From the NCBI GenBank assembly GCA_964532405.1, contig CAZHIC010000002.1, positions 74,230 through 138,229 on the forward strand: 64,000 nt of DNA, read 5' to 3'. A program made the translations under genes and the position numbers. A model generated the notes under the pieces. That model saw only the letters and a list, made by a program, of their open reading frames with translations, was not told where the DNA came from and searched no databases. This DNA is from PALSA-1006 sp964532405 (GTDB taxonomy: Bacteria; Pseudomonadota; Gammaproteobacteria; Burkholderiales; Gallionellaceae). Each line of letters begins with the position of its first letter. Position 1 is the first letter of the stretch. Shown here one piece after another: positions 45,943 through 54,879 of the stretch.

Positions 45943-46797
45943 TTAGATTGCGCTTTCGCGCACGCGCTCCAGATACATCACCGACGGATACGGGCGCAAC
46001 TCTTCAAAGATGCGGTAACCGCGCAGATCCGACCCGCCTTCTTGCGCATCTTTCGCCTGCACGTCCTTCGCCAACTCAACCTGCTGATGCGCCCATTGCT
46101 TGGACACCCTAGACTCTGGATCGATCATGTTACCGAACGAAATTGCACCCGGCGGACACGCTTGCTGACAAGCGGTTTGCACCTCTCCGTCACGCACCGA
46201 TCGACCTTCATTGCGCGCAGTGACCTTGGCCGCCGCCGTACGCTGTACACAGAAGGTGCATTTTTCCATCACACCCTTACCGCGTACTGTCACATCCGGA
46301 TTGAGCTGTTGCGTCATTTCCGCAGGCCAAACATTCTCCGTCGTCGGATAGTCGTACCAGTTAAAATAGCGCACCTTGAACGGGCAGTTAGCCGAGCAGT
46401 AACGCGAACCGATGCAACGATTGTATACCTGCGAATTCAAACCATCCGCCGTATGGTTGGTCGCACCCGCCGGGCACACCGTTTCGCACGGTGCCGCTTC
46501 GCACTGCTGGCACATCATCGGCAGGAACTGCGCGCCCTGATCGGCAAACTCGCGGCCATCTTCATCCCAATAACGCTCGATACGCATCCAGTGCATTTGC
46601 TGTCCGGCATTGAATTTTTCTTTGCCCACCACCGGAATGTTGTTCTCGGCATAACACGCCACGCTGCACGCATTGCAACCCGTGCAGGAATCGAGGTCGA
46701 TAGCCATCCCCCACTTGTATTGCTCATGCGGTGTATCGCCCACCGGATGAGCATGGCGAAATTGCGACCAGTTTTCTAACAGATTGGTAACGGACAT
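45943..46797 (-). CDS. actB2: Alternative complex III iron-sulfur subunit, B2 part of ActB
   Basis: A 284-residue ferredoxin-like protein, encoded separately from the B1 part. Cluster motifs: CTGCNACSVAC; CQQCEAAPCETVC; CIGSRYCSANC; KCTFC with CQQACP. In the third group the usual second cysteine is serine (CIGS), which predicts a [3Fe-4S] centre beside three [4Fe-4S]. That matches the known cofactor set of the complex. It starts 3 nt after the B1 stop. Confidence 0.93.
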   Translation of the reverse strand: MSVTNLLENWSQFRHAHPVGDTPHEQYKWGMAIDLDSCTGCNACSVACYAENNIPVVGKEKFNAGQQMHWMRIERYWDEDGREFADQGAQFLPMMCQQCEAAPCETVCPAGATNHTADGLNSQVYNRCIGSRYCSANCPFKVRYFNWYDYPTTENVWPAEMTQQLNPDVTVRGKGVMEKCTFCVQRTAAAKVTARNEGRSVRDGEVQTACQQACPPGAISFGNMIDPESRVSKQWAHQQVELAKDVQAKDAQEGGSDLRGYRIFEELRPYPSVMYLERVRESAI

Positions 46798-46800
46798 TTT

Positions 46801-49011
46801 TTACACCTCCCCCGAAAGTTCAACTTCATCAGTCGATGCGCGCGCTGCGATTTTCTTACCCGCCTGGCTACCGCCCACCGCGCCTTCATCTTTGACAATC
46901 AACACACGTTTGCCGGTTTTGCTGATTTTTACGCGCGTCTCATTCATAGCCAGCTCCCCCGTGTCCTTATCGACGACTTGATCGAGAATGCCGAATGCGT
47001 TGACGCCGACATCCTTGGCCCAGCGTCCCAGCGCCGTATGACCATTGCCCAGAGGAATAGAAACCGCATCGGGATGGATGCCGGGGAACAGATAGGCCTG
47101 CACCTTGACCGAACCGCTGCGCGAAGCCACTTCGACAATATCCCCCTCGACGATGCCCAGCTTGGCCGCCGTCTTGGGATGCAACTCCACCCAAGAATCC
47201 CACACGATGGTGGTCAACGGGTCGGGGGACTCTTGCAGCCAAGGCTGATTGGCATGACGGCCATCGCGCAGGTTCGCCGTTACCGCCGGAATCAAGTGCA
47301 AGGGATAGGTGCTGTCTTCGTCTGCCGGGGGTGGCAGAAGCAATCCGGCGGCAGAGGCTTTTGCCGACAGCATTCCGTTAGACGCGGGCAGCTTGAGCAA
47401 ACCTTTGCTCAGCGTCTCGCCCCAGAAAGTATCATCGTCCGCACCTGCGCCACCCAACGCGGATTTGTTTTTCACCACGGCACTGCGCAGATAGGAGTAG
47501 AAGTCCTCGTAATCCTTGTATTCGCTGGCGCGACGTTGCTTGAGCAAAGCCAACAAAATATCGCCCACGCCGCGAGTCTCCGCATGCAGCCTTTCCATCA
47601 ACGGCTGCAAGATATTCAGTTGCGCATCTTCAGCCAAATATTCCGGCACGGAAGTACCCCAGTCTTCCAAAGCGGAATCCAGCGGCAGCACCAAATCCGC
47701 CTCCAGCGCGGTCTCATCCAAATATTGGGCGAACGCAATTTTGAACGACACCTTTTTCAGATTGTCATTGAACTTGAGAGCAGCAGGCGCAGTAAACACC
47801 GGATTCGCGCCATAACTGAACAGCACTTTCACTTTGCCGTTGGCCATGCTGTCGTTCAATGCCTGAACTGAAGAGCGATTGCCGGTGGCAACCGCCACTT
47901 GCGGGAACGGTACATTCGCAGACGCCTCGATCGTTTTGCCGACGTTGCCCAGCACGCGGTTCAACAGCGCGATAGCCGCCGCATTTTGCGAGCCGTGTGC
48001 GTAGCCTTCTGCCGCACCACCCGCGATTGCCAGGCTTGGCGTACGCTCTTTCAGCAGCGCTGCCAGTTTGTTGATCTGCTCGACCGACACACCCGTGTCT
48101 TTATTCACGCGCTCGGCGTTATACGCCTGGCTAACAGCAGCGACATCGGCAGGCAACATCAGACCCGCCACGCCCAACGCATTGATGATACCCAGCGCCA
48201 AAATACCTTCCGTTCCGGGACGAATCGCGATCCAGCGATCCGCATTCGCGCCAGTCAGCGTCATCTTGGGCTCGATCTGCACCAGCACACCGCGCCCGCC
48301 GTTCCCGGCCTTGCGGAACTGCGCATACTGCTGGGAGAAATGCACCGGAGAAACCCAAGCGCCGAGGAAATCCGCACCGAAAGAAACGACCACTTGCGCC
48401 TTATCCAAACGCAAACGCGGCATTTCCACGCCGTAGGCTTTCTTGTTTGCCGCGCGTACTACCGACGGCGCGACAGCGTCGTAAACATAGTGATTTTTGG
48501 AGCCAAGTGCTTCCTGATAATTTTTCAGCAGCACTTTGACATGACCGCTTACCGCGCCGGTCAGGAACGCAACTTCATCGCCTTTCACGCCGCCGAGCTT
48601 TTCGTTAATCAAGCCCAGCGCTTTATCCCAAGTGATCGCCTCACCCTTGTCGCCGTTACGCAGCAAAGGCTCGCGCACGCGATCCGGGTTGTAATGCGCT
48701 TGCACGCCAGCCTGCCCCAAGCCGCACAACTTGCCGCGGTTAATGGCCGAGCTGGCATTGCCTTCAAGCTTCAACACACGACCTTCGCGCACGCGACCGG
48801 TAATGCTGCAACCCGCATCGCATTGCGCGCAGGTCGAATTGAAATACACAGCGATGCCCGGCAGCGCATATTCGGGCGGCTCCACGTAAGAGGTGACTGT
48901 CTCAACACCATCTTGCACCGAGGTATTACCACAGCCGCTCAATGCGGCGGCAGCGCCGCCCCATCCCAGCACCTTCAGAAAATCTCGTCGATTAAAACCG
49001 TTTTCAATCAT
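46801..49011 (-). CDS. actB1: Alternative complex III subunit ActB, B1 (molybdopterin-enzyme-like) part
   Basis: A 736-residue protein resembling molybdopterin oxidoreductases but in the ActB1 group, which is not known to hold a molybdenum cofactor. The N-terminus has a twin-arginine motif (NRRDFLK) and a lipobox-like LSGC (C27). A CAQCDAGC set plus a later KLCG cysteine is kept, as in enzymes that bind a [4Fe-4S]. The ATG at 49011 is preferred to the GTG before it. It follows actA by 53 nt. Confidence 0.93.
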   Translation of the reverse strand: MIENGFNRRDFLKVLGWGGAAAALSGCGNTSVQDGVETVTSYVEPPEYALPGIAVYFNSTCAQCDAGCSITGRVREGRVLKLEGNASSAINRGKLCGLGQAGVQAHYNPDRVREPLLRNGDKGEAITWDKALGLINEKLGGVKGDEVAFLTGAVSGHVKVLLKNYQEALGSKNHYVYDAVAPSVVRAANKKAYGVEMPRLRLDKAQVVVSFGADFLGAWVSPVHFSQQYAQFRKAGNGGRGVLVQIEPKMTLTGANADRWIAIRPGTEGILALGIINALGVAGLMLPADVAAVSQAYNAERVNKDTGVSVEQINKLAALLKERTPSLAIAGGAAEGYAHGSQNAAAIALLNRVLGNVGKTIEASANVPFPQVAVATGNRSSVQALNDSMANGKVKVLFSYGANPVFTAPAALKFNDNLKKVSFKIAFAQYLDETALEADLVLPLDSALEDWGTSVPEYLAEDAQLNILQPLMERLHAETRGVGDILLALLKQRRASEYKDYEDFYSYLRSAVVKNKSALGGAGADDDTFWGETLSKGLLKLPASNGMLSAKASAAGLLLPPPADEDSTYPLHLIPAVTANLRDGRHANQPWLQESPDPLTTIVWDSWVELHPKTAAKLGIVEGDIVEVASRSGSVKVQAYLFPGIHPDAVSIPLGNGHTALGRWAKDVGVNAFGILDQVVDKDTGELAMNETRVKISKTGKRVLIVKDEGAVGGSQAGKKIAARASTDEVELSGEV

Positions 49012-49064
49012 CACTGAACCCTCTTGGAAATCTTGTTTTGCAAACTCGCGAATTCACGCGCCGG

Positions 49065-49703
49065 TTATTTGTGGCACTGCCAGCAATCGTTCGGACCATG
49101 CGTCGTCTTGGTAACTGCCGCATCCACCGGATGATCTTTTTCGTGGCAGCTTACGCACCACCCCATGGACAGCGGTTTTTGACGGCGCGCGACGGTCATC
49201 GTCTTCACGTCGCCGTGGCAATAACCGCATGCCTCTTGCACTGGCTTGTTCTGCGTGAAGACAAAACGCTGGATATGGCGCTCGTGGTTAAAGCGCACAA
49301 AGTCTGGCAAGTCATGCACTTTTTTCCACGGCACAGGCTTTTTCGCATCCCAGTATTCAAACAACTTCTGGATACGCGGCGTCTCTCTCACCGAATTGAT
49401 GGTTTGATGGCAACCGATACATTTTTGCAACGGCGGGATGGCCGCTACCGCACTGCGTCGGGCTCCCGTGTGGCAATACATACAGTTGATTTCCATCCCG
49501 CCTTTGGCCGGAACAGATGGATCGACCGCATCCGCCGGATTGTGCAGACCGGCATGGCGATCATGCGGGAACTCAATGGGCTGTTCGACCTTTGGCCCCA
49601 AGTCATCCGCAGTGGTAATGGATGGCGGCGCATCGGCAGCATGGCTGCCTGCGTTCGCGAGTAGCCCGACAAGCAAAATAGATAAACTCAAGAAACGGTG
49701 CAT
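49065..49703 (-). CDS. actA: Alternative complex III pentahaem cytochrome ActA
   Basis: A 212-residue exported cytochrome (signal peptide about 1-22, GSHA-AD) with five CxxCH sites: CMYCH, CIGCH, CGYCH, CVSCH and CWQCH, as in characterised ActA. It hands electrons to the periplasmic side. The ATG at 49703 (MHRFLSL) starts the signal peptide; an in-frame ATG at 49724 is less likely. First gene of the act operon. Confidence 0.94.
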   Translation of the reverse strand: MHRFLSLSILLVGLLANAGSHAADAPPSITTADDLGPKVEQPIEFPHDRHAGLHNPADAVDPSVPAKGGMEINCMYCHTGARRSAVAAIPPLQKCIGCHQTINSVRETPRIQKLFEYWDAKKPVPWKKVHDLPDFVRFNHERHIQRFVFTQNKPVQEACGYCHGDVKTMTVARRQKPLSMGWCVSCHEKDHPVDAAVTKTTHGPNDCWQCHK

Positions 49704-49863
49704 CGTATGTGGCTCCCCCAACAAAACAATAGACTGCCGACCCGGTTACTGTCGGCATTGCATTCCTACGGGTGAAACGGATTATTTGAATTACGCGGTG
49801 CAGTCGCTTTATTTTTTTAATTCCACTAGCCTGAAAATTAACCAGCGCGACAACACAAACCGA

Positions 49864-49892
49864 ATAATGTCTAAATTGAAAAACAATGTCAA
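49864..49892 (-). promoter_or_regulatory. Candidate sigma-70 promoter of the act operon
   Basis: On the minus strand a perfect TTGACA (49892-49887) is followed after 17 nt by CATTAT (49869-49864). This gives a 5' leader of about 150 nt to actA. The region is AT-rich compared with its surroundings. The gap 49704-49959 shows no gene. Confidence 0.5.
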
Positions 49893-49959
49893 CACTACTT
49901 CAGCAATTAAACAAGGCTATGTTCGCAAATAGCAGTAGGTTTTCTTAAAATGCCGAGTG

Positions 49960-50540
49960 TCACGGGTTGTTTCCAGTTGGTTTGATAGGTTTTGCCGAGT
50001 CAGCCAAGAACTTTTGTGCCTTGTTGCGCCCTTTAGCCGCCTGCATCCAGCGATGCCATCCAAGGTAATTTGGCAGATACTTTGTGGCAACGCCATGAAA
50101 CTTGTATTCAACCCAGTCCTTTAGTCGGTGATCATAAGCATTCGCATTGTTAATGTGATTTGGACTTAGCTGCTTGTTCTTTGGATTCGCCGGTACGGCG
50201 CGTACTTCAACCCCTTGCTTGCTGCACGATAGGCCGTTGCGCCATCCGCAATCAATACGGAATCCCCTGAAATCTTTGGGGCGATGGCAGCACCGCAGTC
50301 AACGTTGCCCCGTCAGATCTATTTCTGGCTACCGATACAGGTATCTGCTCACCCGACAATCCCCGCTTCTTGGCTGGCGTGCCCCTCTTTTTTGCCTTTC
50401 TAGGCAAGTCGTTACGCTTTCCTTTAAACGACTCAAGAAAGTCAGTCTCATCCGCCCCCACCATTCCTTCCAGTAAAGACTTCCCGCAAGATATGCAGCG
50501 AAAGCACTTGCGACCCTTCTTACTCCCATAGTGCTGGCAT
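49960..50540 (-). pseudogene. IS1595-family transposase remnant, frameshifted and internally deleted
   Basis: Three reading frames together give transposase pieces. A zinc-ribbon scrap (KKGRKCFRCISCGKSL) runs straight into GADETDFLESFKGKR, so the region between them is deleted. Then GATLTA shifts to APKISGDSVLIADGATAYRA and again to VPANPKNKQLSPNHINNAN, followed by HGVATKYLPNYLGWHRW and a stop at 49960. This is the DDE domain of an IS1595-type element with two frameshifts. No terminal repeats were identified. Confidence 0.82.
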
Positions 50541-50900
50541 AATGGGCGCACAGGTTTGGGTCAGCGGCGGCGCACGTCGCCGATACGCCCAAAGCGCGCC
50601 TCGCCCTGGAACATCGGGGGCCAGCCCGCACGGCACCCAGTCTTTGCGGGTTTCCGCGAGTGTTTCGGGGCGTTTTTTTAAACGCTTCCCGCGCGGCAGG
50701 ATCGCTTTGCGCCGGTTGCGCGACTGGCATACCCATTCGCCGAACATGCCGATGGCTTGACCTGTCTGCGCTAGATTCAAGCCCTATTGAAGAGGCGGAG
50801 CAACTGCCTGAGCCTGCCGCAGTTGTTCAAGCGTTTTCGCGGCAGCAACGACTATCAGCGCATCATCTAAAACTGCTTGCCCGCTCGCCGGCCGCGACAT
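50540..50900 (-). pseudogene. IS630-family transposase remnant
   Basis: From an ATG at 50900 the frame reads MSRPASGQAVLDDALIVV and KTLEQLRQAQAV, hits a TAG, and continues as GLNLAQTGQAIGMFGEWVC, a transposase helix-turn-helix. In another frame MFQGEARFGRIGDVRRR follows, the start of an IS630-type DDE domain, ending in a stop. The next piece is the IS1595 scrap, so the two elements are joined or nested. Confidence 0.72.
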
Positions 50901-50982
50901 GCCGAACCTCCCGTCAAATTTCAGACAGAGAGGGGTGTTGCGCTATTGATGGAGAAATTGAATCAGACACTGGCAGTGTTCT

Positions 50983-51606
50983 TTAGTGAGCGAGATTTAT
51001 GCGCAACTGATCCAGCGAAACGGTTGTGCTTGTTCCTTTATCGCGCAGCGTTTTATTTGCGAGACTGAGTTCCGTCCCGTGGTTGGATAGGAGATCAAGC
51101 AGGGGCGTCGTGGCTTCGTCGAGCAGCTCGCCCGGATGGGAATTGAGGCGGAGCAAGAAATGTTTGCGTTGAGGATAAAGCGCAGTCCAGCGCCAGGCCA
51201 GAAAACGCTCATTGCTTTTGTAACCGGTATGCTGCAATTTGTCGTGCAAGGCGACGATCTCCGGCAAATTCTTTGTACTTTCCGTCGGAGAGGTATTCCA
51301 TCCGAGGCCAAAATAAATGCGTATTTCGCCCCCAATGACTTGTTGTTCCATCATGGGTTGCAAATATGAACTCTGCTCGTTTGCCGGTTGAAAATGCAGC
51401 CCTACATACCAATCAGGCGTGTTGCGATCTTCGGTTAAAGCGATGCGCCAATCCGTTATTTGATCGGCGAGGCGCGCGCAGGATTCGCGCCAGAATGCGT
51501 TATTCATGCGCTGGCGGATGCTGTTCACCTGTTCGGCGACGCTGAGTGCCAAAGGAAGATTTTCCGGCAGAGAGAAAAAATCAAGTACGGCTTGTTCTTC
51601 ATTCAT
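50983..51606 (-). CDS. Hypothetical protein flanked by insertion-sequence remnants
   Basis: A 207-residue soluble, acidic to neutral protein with no signal peptide or membrane span. I recognise no domain. It has a tryptophan-rich middle (WRIALTEDRNTPDWYVGLHF, FLAWRWTALYP) and a leucine-rich C-terminus. An IS630 remnant lies 82 nt downstream and an IS110 remnant about 110 nt upstream, so it may be cargo acquired with mobile DNA. The frame is intact, suggesting recent use. Confidence 0.65.
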   Translation of the reverse strand: MNEEQAVLDFFSLPENLPLALSVAEQVNSIRQRMNNAFWRESCARLADQITDWRIALTEDRNTPDWYVGLHFQPANEQSSYLQPMMEQQVIGGEIRIYFGLGWNTSPTESTKNLPEIVALHDKLQHTGYKSNERFLAWRWTALYPQRKHFLLRLNSHPGELLDEATTPLLDLLSNHGTELSLANKTLRDKGTSTTVSLDQLRINLAH

Positions 51607-51714
51607 GGTGAGTATTCCGATCCGGGGTCAATGCGCGATAGTTTAACAAAAGACAGGACGGAGCGACGCGGACGTAATCAACCCAAAATCCGCGATTGAA
51701 ATTGAAGCAGCATC

Positions 51715-51843
51715 CCTGCATACATGCCAGCCTTGAGTGCCAAACAGCACGACCCGCACGTTAAGGCGTATTTCCAACACCTCGCGGATAACGGGAAGAA
51801 ACCATTACAGGCTCTCTGTGCCGTCATGCGCAAACTGCTATGA
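51715..51843 (+). pseudogene. IS110-family transposase C-terminal fragment
   Basis: AYMPALSAKQHDPHVKAYF followed by HLADNGKKPLQALCAVMRKLL and a stop is the conserved C-terminal end of IS110/IS1111 transposases. About 40 codons remain; the rest of the gene is gone. No function. The following 190 nt to fliR hold nothing else I can support. Confidence 0.8.
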
Positions 51844-52034
51844 GAATAAACAATGCAAAAATTACAGAAAAATGCTTGCCCCCGAACAGAGTATCTACAT
51901 GGTTAATGCTCTTTTGAAAGACAAATGAAATAAGATACCAAGCTGCGCTCGCTGGTCAGCGCTTAAACCGCAAACGCATCCGGCATACCCCCGCACAAGT
52001 GCGGGTTAGCGTTATACCCGGACATGCTCCTGCC

Positions 52035-52823
52035 CTACTTCCTCGCCATTTGCAGCGCGAGGCGCTGCATCGTATCCAAACCCTCATTGACAATACGATC
52101 CAGCATCGGGGCGAGGTAAGGCAAAGTTAATGCCAATGTGGCGAAACCGACCGTCAATGTGATAGGGAAACCAACCGCAAAAATGTTGAGTTGCGGCGCG
52201 CTGCGGGTGAGGATACCGAGTGCGAGGTTAGTGATCATCAACGCACCGATGATGGGCATGGAGAGTTGCAGGGCATGAATGAAGATGGTACTCCCCCACT
52301 CTGCCAAAGTACGGAACGCGGCAGCCGAGGGCAAGGCGGCGCTGATCGGGAAAGCCTGAAAACTGTCCGCCAGCGCCGCCAGCATGTAGAGATGTCCGTT
52401 CATACCGAGGAAAGCCAGCGTGGCGAGAATGCCGAGGAACTGTGCGATGACCGGCGTATAAGAAGCGTTCACCGGGTCATAAAAACTCGCGAACCCCAAT
52501 CCCATCTGCATGCCGGCCAGATCGCCCGCCATTTCCACCGCAGTAAATATCAGACGCATCGCGAACCCCATCGCCAATCCCGCCAGAGTCTGCTGAACGA
52601 GGATGAGCAATCCCTGTGCAGAGGCCGGATCGATATTGGTTGGCACGGTGATGGTGGGGGCGACGATGACGGTGAGCAGCATCGCCAAGCTGATTTTAAT
52701 GCGTATCGGAATTTGTTTGTTGCCGAGAACCGGCGCGCTGGAAATGAGCGCCAATATGCGCGCCAGCGGAAATATGAACGCGGCGATCCATGCGGTAAGT
52801 TGGGCGCTGGTGACGCTAATCAT
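52035..52823 (-). CDS. fliR: Flagellar export protein FliR
   Basis: A 262-residue membrane protein of the type III export gate with six or more spans. FPLARILALISSAPVLGNKQIP at the start and QMGLGFASFYDP with VNASYTPVIAQFL in the middle are family blocks. It ends the fli operon on this side; flhB is not adjacent and must be elsewhere. Confidence 0.95.
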   Translation of the reverse strand: MISVTSAQLTAWIAAFIFPLARILALISSAPVLGNKQIPIRIKISLAMLLTVIVAPTITVPTNIDPASAQGLLILVQQTLAGLAMGFAMRLIFTAVEMAGDLAGMQMGLGFASFYDPVNASYTPVIAQFLGILATLAFLGMNGHLYMLAALADSFQAFPISAALPSAAAFRTLAEWGSTIFIHALQLSMPIIGALMITNLALGILTRSAPQLNIFAVGFPITLTVGFATLALTLPYLAPMLDRIVNEGLDTMQRLALQMARK

Positions 52824-52873
52824 GCTGATGGTTTATGAGGTTCATCAGATTTCGTGTTTCGTTATTGATTCCG

Positions 52874-53143
52874 CTAGCCCACCATCCACGGAATACTGGT
52901 GAACAAACGCTGCATGTAATCCAGCAGCAGTCCCATCATCCACGGGCCAGCAATAATTAGCACGACGAACATGCCGAGCAGCTTGGGAATGAACGACAAG
53001 GTCATTTCGTTGATCTGCGTGGCGGCTTGAAAGATGCTGACGAACAAACCGATGACGAGCGCGGTGAGCAGCAACGGCGCCGACACCAGCAGGGTCAGTT
53101 CCAGCGCTTGCCTTCCTATGGTCATTACGGTTTCGGGAGTCAT
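52874..53143 (-). CDS. fliQ: Flagellar export protein FliQ
   Basis: An 89-residue protein with two membrane helices, part of the FliPQR export gate. MTPETVMTIGRQALELTLL and FQAATQINEMTLSFIPKL are characteristic. It begins 9 nt after the fliP stop. Confidence 0.96.
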   Translation of the reverse strand: MTPETVMTIGRQALELTLLVSAPLLLTALVIGLFVSIFQAATQINEMTLSFIPKLLGMFVVLIIAGPWMMGLLLDYMQRLFTSIPWMVG

Positions 53144-53152
53144 GTCGCGGCC

Positions 53153-53995
53153 TCAAGTATAAAAGCTTTGCACCAGCGAGCCGATCAATAAATTCCAGCC
53201 ATCTGCCAGCACGAACAGCATGATTTTGAAGGGCAGCGAAATGACGGAAGGCGACACCATCATCATACCCATGGACATCAGCACGCTGGCGACCACCATG
53301 TCGATAATGAGGAACGGAATGAACACCACGAAGCCGATCTGAAATGCCGTCTTCAATTCGCTGGTGACATAGGCGGGCACGAGTATTTTCATCGGCACGT
53401 CCTCGGCGCTTTGCAACGGCTCGCTATTGGAAATACGCACGAAAAGTGCAAGGTCGGTTTCCCGCGTCTGCCGCAGCATGAATGTCTTGAGCGGGGCGCT
53501 GCCTTTGTCATAAGCCTGTTGCAGCGTGATTTTATTTTCGCTGTAGGGCTGGTAGGCATCCGTATAGATTTTGTCCAGCACGGGCGACATCACGAAAAAG
53601 GTAAGGAACAGTGCCAGCCCGATCAAGACTTGGTTGGGCGGCGAAGACGGCGTGCCGATGGCGGAGCGCAGCAGCGACAGCACGATGATAATGCGGGTGA
53701 AGCCCGTCATCAGCAACAGAACGGCGGGCAAAAAAGACAGCGAAGTGAGCAGAATAAGCGTTTGCAAGCTCAACGAATAAGTCTGCCCTCCCCCACCCGA
53801 GGGGGTGCTGGTAAAGGCGGCGAGCCCTGCGTCGGCAGCTTGCGCCAATGGCGTGATGCCAGTCAACAGCGCTGCGACTAACAGCAACAACTTGGCGGGC
53901 AAGAACAACCCGCCTCCCTCACTCCTAGCTCTCTCCCGCAAGCGGGCGAGAGGGACGCAGACTCGCTGCGCGAGGGTATTACTTTGTTGCCGCAT
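53153..53995 (-). CDS. fliP: Flagellar export protein FliP with repeat-encoded N-terminal extension
   Basis: A 280-residue gate protein, cleaved signal peptide followed by four spans; [18 protein letters not shown] and [20 protein letters not shown] are hallmarks. The signal peptide core is [18 protein letters not shown] (about 37-54), but residues about 7-28 ahead of it (including [15 protein letters not shown]) come from a dispersed repeat. The ATG at 53995 overlaps the fliO stop by 17 nt, so the extension is probably translated. Confidence 0.95.
   Translation of the reverse strand: MRQQSNTLAQRVCVPLARLRERARSEGGGLFLPAKLLLLVAALLTGITPLAQAADAGLAAFTSTPSGGGGQTYSLSLQTLILLTSLSFLPAVLLLMTGFTRIIIVLSLLRSAIGTPSSPPNQVLIGLALFLTFFVMSPVLDKIYTDAYQPYSENKITLQQAYDKGSAPLKTFMLRQTRETDLALFVRISNSEPLQSAEDVPMKILVPAYVTSELKTAFQIGFVVFIPFLIIDMVVASVLMSMGMMMVSPSVISLPFKIMLFVLADGWNLLIGSLVQSFYT
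53911..53977. repeat. Family A palindromic repeat at the fliP start
   Basis: CTCTCTCCCGCAAGCGGGCGAGAGGG, followed by ACTCGCTGCGCGAGGGTA, itself palindromic. It encodes part of the n-region of the FliP signal peptide. The frame used differs from that in gmd. Confidence 0.85.
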
Positions 53996-54431
53996 TGCGC
54001 TTCTCCATCATGATCTTCAGCCAATTTTTGAATTTGTTATCCGCATCGGGCGATGTGCTCTCGGCAGCGACAGGTAGAACATTCTTCGGCATGGTGTGCA
54101 GCGCGGTCACTTGACCCGGGGCGACGCCCACCACCAACCATGTGTCGTTGACTTCGACCAGCACGATGCGTTCGCGCTGCCCGACGGCGACTCCGCTGAT
54201 CACTTTAAGCGCACTGCCCGCCGCGTTCTGGGGCATGTTGATGCGCTTCAGAACCCATGCCACCAGGGCGATCGCCGCGAGCACCAACAACAAACTCAGG
54301 ATGACTTGCAGCACGCTGCCGGAAGAAACGGCGGCTGCGGGGGGGGGTGTATAAGCGGGACGTACCGGATCGGCTGCGTATGCCAGTGAAGAACAGCATG
54401 CAGTAGTAAAAGTGAATAATCGAATAAGCAT
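53979..54431 (-). CDS. fliO: Flagellar biosynthesis protein FliO
   Basis: A 150-residue protein with an N-terminal signal-like region, one strong membrane span (about 42-63) and a cytoplasmic domain with [24 protein letters not shown]. FliO assists FliP assembly. Begins 4 nt after the fliN stop. Confidence 0.92.
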   Translation of the reverse strand: MLIRLFTFTTACCSSLAYAADPVRPAYTPPPAAAVSSGSVLQVILSLLLVLAAIALVAWVLKRINMPQNAAGSALKVISGVAVGQRERIVLVEVNDTWLVVGVAPGQVTALHTMPKNVLPVAAESTSPDADNKFKNWLKIMMEKRNAATK

Positions 54432-54435
54432 GTCG

Positions 54436-54879
54436 TTATTTATTGATGCGGCGCAAACGTTCGGAAGGCGTGATGATGTCGGTCAAACGAATACCCAGTT
54501 TGTCGTTCACCACGACGACTTCACCCTGTGCGATCAAAAAGCCATTGATCAGCACATCCAGCGGTTCGCCCGCCATGCCGGCGAGCTCCACCACCGAACC
54601 TTGCGCCAGTTGCAACAGATTCTTGATCGGTAACTTGGTGCGTCCCAGCTCCACTGTAAGCTGCACGGGAATGTCTAGGATCATGTCCAGATCGTTGTGT
54701 GCAGTTGCACCGCCCGCGCCGCCAAATTGCTCGAATACGTGTGGCTGCGCTGCCGGTGCCGCAGTTTGTTCTGCCATCGCGGAGCCCCAGTCGTCGGTCG
54801 CGGCTGGTGCGGTGGTCTGCTCCGCCATCGCGGCACCCCAATCGTCGGCACTAATTTCTTCTGTGGTTTTATCAGCCAT
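54436..54879 (-). CDS. fliN: Flagellar motor switch protein FliN
   Basis: A 147-residue C-ring protein. The SpoA domain (about 65-145) has LDIPVQLTVELGRTK and LINGFLIAQGEVVVVNDK. The N-terminal part carries two tandem 17-residue repeats (DDWGAAMAEQTTAPAA, then DDWGSAMAEQTAAPAA). GGAGGAA lies before the ATG at 54879, which overlaps the fliM stop by 8 nt; an ATG at 54891 is less likely. Confidence 0.95.
   Translation of the reverse strand: MADKTTEEISADDWGAAMAEQTTAPAATDDWGSAMAEQTAAPAAQPHVFEQFGGAGGATAHNDLDMILDIPVQLTVELGRTKLPIKNLLQLAQGSVVELAGMAGEPLDVLINGFLIAQGEVVVVNDKLGIRLTDIITPSERLRRINK
54748..54849 (-). repeat. Tandem 51-bp duplication in fliN
   Basis: Two adjacent 51-bp units encode residues 11-27 and 28-44 of FliN, differing at a few positions. 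The unit length is a multiple of three, so copy-number change keeps the frame. Confidence 0.8.

Noticed and set aside
45184..46779. Long open frame on the plus strand across actC and actB2
   Set aside because: It is antisense to two well-conserved genes, has no recognisable domain, and is explained by the codon pattern of the coding strand.
47899..49017. Long plus-strand frame opposite actB1
   Set aside because: Same reason: a shadow of actB1, with a His/Arg-rich composition typical of antisense frames.
51737..51928. Small plus-strand protein of 63 residues
   Set aside because: It overlaps the IS110 remnant in another frame and shows no family features.
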